Assembly (NCBI GenBank): GCA_007129985.1
Contig: SKUL01000099.1
Location: 1-10,726 of the forward strand
DNA: 10,726 nt
Source of the DNA: Flavobacteriales bacterium
Lineage (GTDB): Bacteria; Bacteroidota; Bacteroidia; Flavobacteriales_D; SKUL01
Direction: 5' to 3'
Positions 6,400 through 10,726 of this stretch are shown here, piece after piece. How positions within the stretch are numbered: the stretch's first letter is position 1; every line of letters starts with the position of its first letter. The position numbers and the translations under genes were made by a program. The notes below the pieces were generated by a model. It was not told the DNA's origin and searched no databases. It saw nothing but the letters and a program-made list of their open reading frames with translations.

Positions 6400-7881
6400 C
6401 TAACTGCGGTTTTTCCGCCAATTGCTTACGGCAATCGGCTGGTCAGCAGTGGTCTGAATAGAAGCTGAGCTTTCGTTCCTTAACAATGCCGCCATAAGCA
6501 CGGCCGCTTCCTCTTCGTGTGGCTTCGATACATTGAGCACATCCGGCGTAAAGTATGTCTGCACGAAATGCGTGTCGAACTTACCGGAACGGAATGCTTC
6601 GTGATCCATCACAAAAGAGCAAAAGCCGAGGGTGGTTGCAACGCCCGATATCTGGTAATCAGCTATGGCGCGTTTCATTTTCTCGATGGCAGCTTCGCGA
6701 TTTTCGGCGTACACAATGAGCTTGGCAATCATCGGGTCGTAGTAGATGGGAATTTCCATTCCCTCTTCAAAACCGTCATCAACACGAATCCCCGGCCCCT
6801 CGGGTTTCCGGTATCCGTGCAAAGTGCCGATATCCGGAAGAAAGTTATTGGCGGGGTCTTCGGCGTAAACGCGAATCTCCAGCGCGTGCCCGTTGATTTT
6901 CAAATCATCCTGCCCGAACGACAGCTTTTCGCCCCGCGCAATGTGAACCTGTTCTTTAACGAGGTCAATTCCGGTGATAAGCTCACTCACCGGGTGCTCA
7001 ACCTGCAAACGGGTATTCATCTCGAGGAAGTAGTAGTTCAGGTGCTCATCCACCAGAAACTCAACCGTTCCCGCTCCGTGGTAGTTGCAAGCTCTTGCCA
7101 CATCGCAAGCGCTCTCACCCATTTTAGCCCGCAGCTCAGGTGTGAGCACAGCCGAGGGAGCCTCTTCCACCACCTTCTGGTGACGACGTTGTATGGAGCA
7201 CTCGCGCTCAAATAGGTGCACGACATTGCCGTGTTGGTCGGCCAACACTTGAATTTCGATATGACGCGGCGAGCCGATGTACTTTTCAATAAACACAGCC
7301 CCATCTCCAAATGCAGAAACTGCTTCAGAAACGGCGCGGTCCATCTGGGATTCAAATTCGTCAATAGATTCAACGATGCGCATACCCTTTCCCCCGCCAC
7401 CGGCAGAGGCCTTGATAAGGATTGGGAACCCGATTTCGGCGGCAATTTTTCGGGCTTCAGCCACGTCGGTAATGGCATCTTCTACGCCGGGAACCATCGG
7501 TATGTTGTAGGCTTTTACTGCAGCTTTGGCCGCGAGTTTACTCCCCATGGTTTCAATGGCTTCCTCTCCGGGTCCGATAAATGTGATGCCCGCTTCTCGT
7601 ACCATTTTGGCAAAACCGGCATTTTCAGATAAAAACCCGTAGCCCGGGTGGATGCCTTCTGCTCCCAATTCCTTCGCAATGCGGATGATTTCGTCTCCCC
7701 TGAGGTAAGATTCGGATGAGGGCGGCGGGCCAATGCGCACGGCTTCATCGGCATAACGCACAAAAGGAGCCAGTCGGTCAGCATCGGAATACACCGCCAC
7801 GGTGGCGATACCCATTTCGCGAAGGGAGCGCATTACGCGCAGGGCAATTTCTCCCCTGTTGGCAACCAGAACCTTTTTCAT
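6400..7881 (-). CDS. accC: Biotin carboxylase subunit of an acetyl-/propionyl-CoA-type carboxylase
   Basis: This subunit uses ATP and bicarbonate to carboxylate biotin on a carrier protein, the first half-reaction of acyl-CoA carboxylases. The 493-residue product shows the N-terminal ANRGEIALRV (7-16), HPGYGFLSEN (78-87), the ATP-grasp glycine loop ASAGGGGKGM (158-167), EKYIGSPRHIEIQ (199-211), ERECSIQRRHQK (225-236) and the catalytic EMNTRLQVEH (287-296). The C-terminal domain has GHALEIRVYAEDP (331-343). It is about 40 residues longer than E. coli AccC and ends in a low-complexity tail finishing NWRKNRS. This long form is seen in Bacteroidota propionyl-/acyl-CoA carboxylases, so the true substrate complex may be propionyl-CoA, not acetyl-CoA. 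No biotin-carrier or carboxyltransferase gene lies in the window. It starts 11 bases after sucC, so the two are almost certainly co-transcribed. Confidence 0.92.
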   Translation of the reverse strand: MKKVLVANRGEIALRVMRSLREMGIATVAVYSDADRLAPFVRYADEAVRIGPPPSSESYLRGDEIIRIAKELGAEGIHPGYGFLSENAGFAKMVREAGITFIGPGEEAIETMGSKLAAKAAVKAYNIPMVPGVEDAITDVAEARKIAAEIGFPILIKASAGGGGKGMRIVESIDEFESQMDRAVSEAVSAFGDGAVFIEKYIGSPRHIEIQVLADQHGNVVHLFERECSIQRRHQKVVEEAPSAVLTPELRAKMGESACDVARACNYHGAGTVEFLVDEHLNYYFLEMNTRLQVEHPVSELITGIDLVKEQVHIARGEKLSFGQDDLKINGHALEIRVYAEDPANNFLPDIGTLHGYRKPEGPGIRVDDGFEEGMEIPIYYDPMIAKLIVYAENREAAIEKMKRAIADYQISGVATTLGFCSFVMDHEAFRSGKFDTHFVQTYFTPDVLNVSKPHEEEAAVLMAALLRNESSASIQTTADQPIAVSNWRKNRS

Positions 7882-7892
7882 GGGCAGGAATT

Positions 7893-9104
7893 TTAAGCGA
7901 GAACGCTCTTTACCTTTTCGGCGGCTTCTTGGAGCAACACAGCAGAGTGAACCTGCAGTCCACTATCGTCAATAAGTTTCTTGGCCTCTTCGGCGTTGGT
8001 TCCTTGCAAACGAACGATGATCGGCACGTTGATGTCTCCGATGTTATTGTATGCATCCACCACGCCCTGCGCAACACGATCGCAACGCACAATACCTCCA
8101 AAGATGTTCACCAGAATGGCTTTTACGGTTTCGTCCTTAAGGATGATGCGGAAGGCCTTTTCCACACGGGCCGCATCAGCCGTACCTCCCACGTCGAGGA
8201 AGTTGGCCGGATCACCACCCGACAGCTTGATGATGTCCATGGTTGCCATTGCCAAACCGGCGCCGTTTACCATGCAACCCACGTTTCCGTCGAGTTTTAC
8301 ATAACTCAAGCCGGCCTCTGAAGCCTCCACCTCTGTGGGGTCTTCTTCGCTCTTGTCGCGCATGGCCGCGTAGTCCGGATGACGGAAAAGTCCGTTGCCA
8401 TCCAACGAAACCTTCGAGTCAACAGCAATAATTCTATTGTCGGAAGTTTTGAGAACGGGGTTGATTTCAAACATCGTTGCATCACACCCGAGGAAAGCAT
8501 CGTAAAGAGACTTCACGAACTTCTGCATTTCCTTGAATGCCTGTCCACTCAAACCAAGGTTGAAGGCAATCCTTCGGCATTGAAAAGGCATAACTCCCAC
8601 TGCGGGGTCAATTTCTTCGCGGAAAATGCGCTCCGGAGTTTTCTCAGCCACGTCTTCAATGTCCATCCCACCGTCGGGCGAGTATACGATTACGTTGCGA
8701 CCTCTCTGACGGTCGAGCAATACAGACATATAGTACTCTTCCGGCTCGGAATCACCCGGATAATACACATCCTGGGCAATGAGTACCTGATTTACTTTTT
8801 TACCGGCCTCGGTGGTTTGGGCTGTAACGAGCGTACCGCCCAAAATTCCTTTTACGATTCCTTCAACTTTATCGAGTCCTTTTGCCAGCACAACGCCGCG
8901 CGACCCTGTTTCTTTAACGCTTCCTTTACCGCGACCACCCGCGTGAATCTGGGCTTTTACCACAAACCATTCGGTTCCTGTTTCGACAGAAAGCTCTTTG
9001 GCCGCTGATTCGGCTTTGGATGCATCATTCACCACCTTTCCTTCCTGAATGGCCACTCCAAAGCTCTTGAGTATTGATTTTCCTTGAAATTCGTGTATGT
9101 TCAT
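7893..9104 (-). CDS. sucC: Succinyl-CoA synthetase beta subunit (succinate-CoA ligase)
   Basis: The beta subunit of the TCA-cycle enzyme that converts succinyl-CoA to succinate while making ATP or GTP, or runs the reverse. The 403-residue product begins MNIHEFQGKSILKSFGV, the standard family start. It carries the ATP-grasp segment VKAQIHAGGRGKG (49-61), FEINPV (212-217), DGNVGCMVNGAGLAMATMD (272-290), FLDVGGTAD (302-310), NIFGGIVRCD (333-342) and RLQGTNAEEAKKL (365-377). Length is close to E. coli SucC (388) with small insertions. The alpha subunit gene sucD is not in the window. Separate sucC and sucD genes are, to my knowledge, common in this phylum. The gene has the best promoter in the window and leads a probable sucC-accC(-DUF4294) transcript. 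Nucleotide preference (ADP or GDP) cannot be told reliably. Confidence 0.96.
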   Translation of the reverse strand: MNIHEFQGKSILKSFGVAIQEGKVVNDASKAESAAKELSVETGTEWFVVKAQIHAGGRGKGSVKETGSRGVVLAKGLDKVEGIVKGILGGTLVTAQTTEAGKKVNQVLIAQDVYYPGDSEPEEYYMSVLLDRQRGRNVIVYSPDGGMDIEDVAEKTPERIFREEIDPAVGVMPFQCRRIAFNLGLSGQAFKEMQKFVKSLYDAFLGCDATMFEINPVLKTSDNRIIAVDSKVSLDGNGLFRHPDYAAMRDKSEEDPTEVEASEAGLSYVKLDGNVGCMVNGAGLAMATMDIIKLSGGDPANFLDVGGTADAARVEKAFRIILKDETVKAILVNIFGGIVRCDRVAQGVVDAYNNIGDINVPIIVRLQGTNAEEAKKLIDDSGLQVHSAVLLQEAAEKVKSVLA

Positions 9105-9122
9105 AACGTGATTTTAGGCTGC

Positions 9123-9152
9123 CAAAAGTAGGGCTTAAGGTTCGAAATACAA
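9123..9152 (-). promoter_or_regulatory. Strong Bacteroidota-type promoter for sucC
   Basis: On the minus strand TTG (9150-9152) is followed after exactly 19 bases by TACTTTTG (9123-9130), a perfect TAnnTTTG. The -7 box ends 18 bases before the sucC ATG at 9104, giving a very short leader of about 12 bases. This is the only site in the window where both boxes and the spacing are ideal, and it would drive sucC and accC. Confidence 0.7.
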
Positions 9153-9200
9153 AGGAGAGCATGTGCGAAACCTCACGCGCGAATCTCCGTACAAAGTGTC

Positions 9201-10082
9201 ATGAAATCCCTCTTTCGATTCCACATGTTGCGCATGGCGCTGATTGGTGTATTGCTGTCGCAATCACTCCTTCTATTTGCGCATTCTGACACCCTGATAA
9301 AGGCCCGTAATTGCTACGATGAAGGCACGTACGACAAAGTAATTGAGTTGCTTGAGAGTATCCCAAAGGAAGACCGAAATATTGCACAGTATTGGATTCT
9401 CTTGGGCGATGCACTGCAAAAAAAATCGCGTTTTGATGAAGCCATTCAGGCATACAACGAAGCACAGCGATATGAAAAAAGCAGTACGCTCTTTACGCAC
9501 CGAGGTTCTGCGAAAATCTGGAGCGGAGATTTGAAAGGAGCGCAAAAAGACCTGCAACTGGCCCTTGACCTCGACCCCTCCAATCACCTTGCACATTACT
9601 ACACAGGTGTTCTACATTATCAAGCTTTCCGCAGCCGGCAAGCTATCACGTGGCTAGAGAGGAGCATTGCTTACAACGCAAAATATGCTCCGGCCCACTT
9701 TCTTCGCGGTGCGGCTTACGCAGAATTGCAGCAAAAAAAGGAAGCACTCGCCGATATGGAAACTGCTTTCCAACTCGACACCACACTTCTTTCAGCTCGC
9801 TACAACATGGGCGTACTGAAATTCGACATGCACGATTATGAGGGAGCACGCGAGGAATTCTCAGCACTCGAGCAAACAACTTTTGAAGATAAGGCCAACC
9901 TGTTTTACTTCCGCGCTGAGTGCAACCATCAGCTTAAGGATAAGCATGCTGCCTGCATTGATTACGAGCAGGCTGCAAAACTCGGCGATGAAGTAGCAGC
10001 TACCATCTACGACAAGTACTGTCTGAAAGGCGCGAATAGAAAAGACCTGCCCTCACGCCAAACACAGTCTATCAAGCTGTAG
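9201..10082 (+). CDS. Secreted TPR-repeat protein
   Basis: The 293-residue product starts with a signal peptide (core MALIGVLLSQSLLLFA, cut probably near Ala27-His28), so it acts outside the cytoplasm. From residue 28 to about 265 it is almost entirely tetratricopeptide repeats. About seven back-to-back 34-residue units show the usual Gly8, Ala20 and Ala27 positions, for example LLGDAL...DEAIQAYNEA, GVLHYQ...QAITWLERS and GAAYAE...EALADMETA. The last unit ends ACIDYEQAAKLGDE...KYC, a Sel1-like ending common in Bacteroidota TPR proteins. TPR arrays are protein-binding scaffolds; no enzyme domain is present and the partner cannot be inferred. It is divergent from sucC (96 bases) and ends two bases before a convergent PBP4-type gene. 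No clear promoter or Shine-Dalgarno precedes it. Confidence 0.88.
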   Translation: MKSLFRFHMLRMALIGVLLSQSLLLFAHSDTLIKARNCYDEGTYDKVIELLESIPKEDRNIAQYWILLGDALQKKSRFDEAIQAYNEAQRYEKSSTLFTHRGSAKIWSGDLKGAQKDLQLALDLDPSNHLAHYYTGVLHYQAFRSRQAITWLERSIAYNAKYAPAHFLRGAAYAELQQKKEALADMETAFQLDTTLLSARYNMGVLKFDMHDYEGAREEFSALEQTTFEDKANLFYFRAECNHQLKDKHAACIDYEQAAKLGDEVAATIYDKYCLKGANRKDLPSRQTQSIKL

Positions 10083-10084
10083 GC

Positions 10085-10726
10085 TCAGTTCGATTCGTAC
10101 AGCGCCACAAGAAGCTTTTCCAATTCGCTTTTGATGGCTGATGGGCTGGCCTCAAAATGATTCACCATCACGGCGAAGGCCACCATTCTTCCGGACTTCA
10201 CATTCAGAACACCGGCGTAACCCCTGTTGCCAGTCATGTAACCGCTTTTGGCCCTGAGATTTGCTTCCAGTGGAGTTCCTTTCCCGAAACTGCGGAGCGT
10301 TCCGTTGAGACCTGCCTGTGGCAATGACAGCATCCAAACTTTTCCATTGTCGGAGGCATAAACCCAGCGAAGCATATCGGTAAGCTGCTTTGCAGTAACG
10401 GTATTGTAATGCGAGAGTCCGCTATAGTCTTCAGGGCGAAATCCGCGCGTGTCCAAGCCGGCCTTTTCGTTCCAAAAATGCTTGAGCACCTCGTTTCGGG
10501 GAACGTCAGAGAACTTTTCAGACAAAGCAATCCCAAGCGCTTCGGCGTAGAGATTCACGCTGTGGAAATTCACTTGCTCTACAATCTCGGCAAGTGTAGG
10601 CGACTGATGTCGAATGAGTTCTTTTCCGGTAGCTGAAGCAGACACCTCAGAATGCGCAACATCCCCGTTCCACTCAACTCCTGATTGCTGAATGGATTCC
10701 ATCAGCTTGATGGCAAAAAAACCACC
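10085..10726 (-). CDS. dacB: D-alanyl-D-alanine carboxypeptidase/endopeptidase, PBP4 type (3' part only)
   Basis: The frame is open to the window edge, so this is the C-terminal 213 residues of a peptidase S13 protein. These periplasmic penicillin-binding proteins trim or cleave peptidoglycan cross-links. Visible motifs are the second active-site box SVNLYAE (the family's Ser-x-Asn; about 31 residues past the internal Met coded at 10702), DYSGLSHYNTVTAKQLTDML in the place of the usual DGSGLS segment, GLNGTLR, and KSGYMTGNRGYAGV, where KSG replaces the more common KTG third box. It ends MVAFAVMVNHFEA...LVALYESN. The first box (SxxK) and the signal peptide lie off the window. The ATG at 10702 is internal, not a real start. 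It ends two bases from the convergent TPR gene. Confidence 0.88.
   Translation of the reverse strand, partial: GGFFAIKLMESIQQSGVEWNGDVAHSEVSASATGKELIRHQSPTLAEIVEQVNFHSVNLYAEALGIALSEKFSDVPRNEVLKHFWNEKAGLDTRGFRPEDYSGLSHYNTVTAKQLTDMLRWVYASDNGKVWMLSLPQAGLNGTLRSFGKGTPLEANLRAKSGYMTGNRGYAGVLNVKSGRMVAFAVMVNHFEASPSAIKSELEKLLVALYESN

Noticed and set aside
6517..7215. Plus-strand open frame of 232 codons within accC
   Set aside because: It is fully antisense to the biotin carboxylase, has no recognisable domain or start signal, and is explained by the codon phase of the real gene.
7716..9008. Two plus-strand open frames (201 and 209 codons) opposite accC/sucC
   Set aside because: Both are shadows of strongly conserved minus-strand genes and show no domain, signal peptide or ribosome site.

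Overview
The window looks like ordinary chromosomal DNA from a member of the Bacteroidota, probably a Flavobacteriales relative. Three things point there. Several starts are preceded by the Bacteroidota-type promoter (TTG, about 19 bases, then TAnnTTTG). Shine-Dalgarno sites are rare. A DUF4294 protein, a family I know only from this phylum, is present. Ten protein genes are visible, eight complete and two cut by the window edges. They are tightly packed and have no frameshifts. I see no tRNA, rRNA, CRISPR array, insertion sequence or phage gene.

Layout, left to right. On the minus strand lie the 5' part of a secreted, probable outer-membrane protein gene (1-281) and pcm (510-1154). Between them is a 228-base AT-rich gap. 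Divergent from pcm, four plus-strand genes follow: a Gfo/Idh/MocA oxidoreductase (1272-2249), an unrecognised lipoprotein (2386-3297), a membrane phosphoglycosyltransferase overlapping it by ATGA (3294-4709), and a 3-hydroxybutyryl-CoA dehydrogenase with its own promoter (4785-5672). Convergent to these is a minus-strand block, read from 9104 down to 5680: sucC, a biotin carboxylase and the DUF4294 protein. A secreted TPR protein (9201-10082, plus) is divergent from sucC. It ends two bases before the convergent 3' part of a D-Ala-D-Ala carboxypeptidase gene of the PBP4/DacB type (10085-10726, minus).

Functional picture. The gene functions mostly fit central acyl-CoA metabolism and cell-envelope upkeep. 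SucC, the biotin carboxylase (probably part of a propionyl-CoA or similar acyl-CoA carboxylase) and the 3-hydroxybutyryl-CoA dehydrogenase all handle acyl-CoA intermediates around the TCA cycle. The phosphoglycosyltransferase and its coupled lipoprotein point to surface polysaccharide synthesis, possibly with the Gfo/Idh enzyme acting on a sugar. PBP4, the OMP, the TPR protein and the DUF4294 protein are exported.

No clear new defence or mobile system is visible. The parts least explained by known biology are the lipoprotein-phosphoglycosyltransferase pair and the DUF4294 protein.
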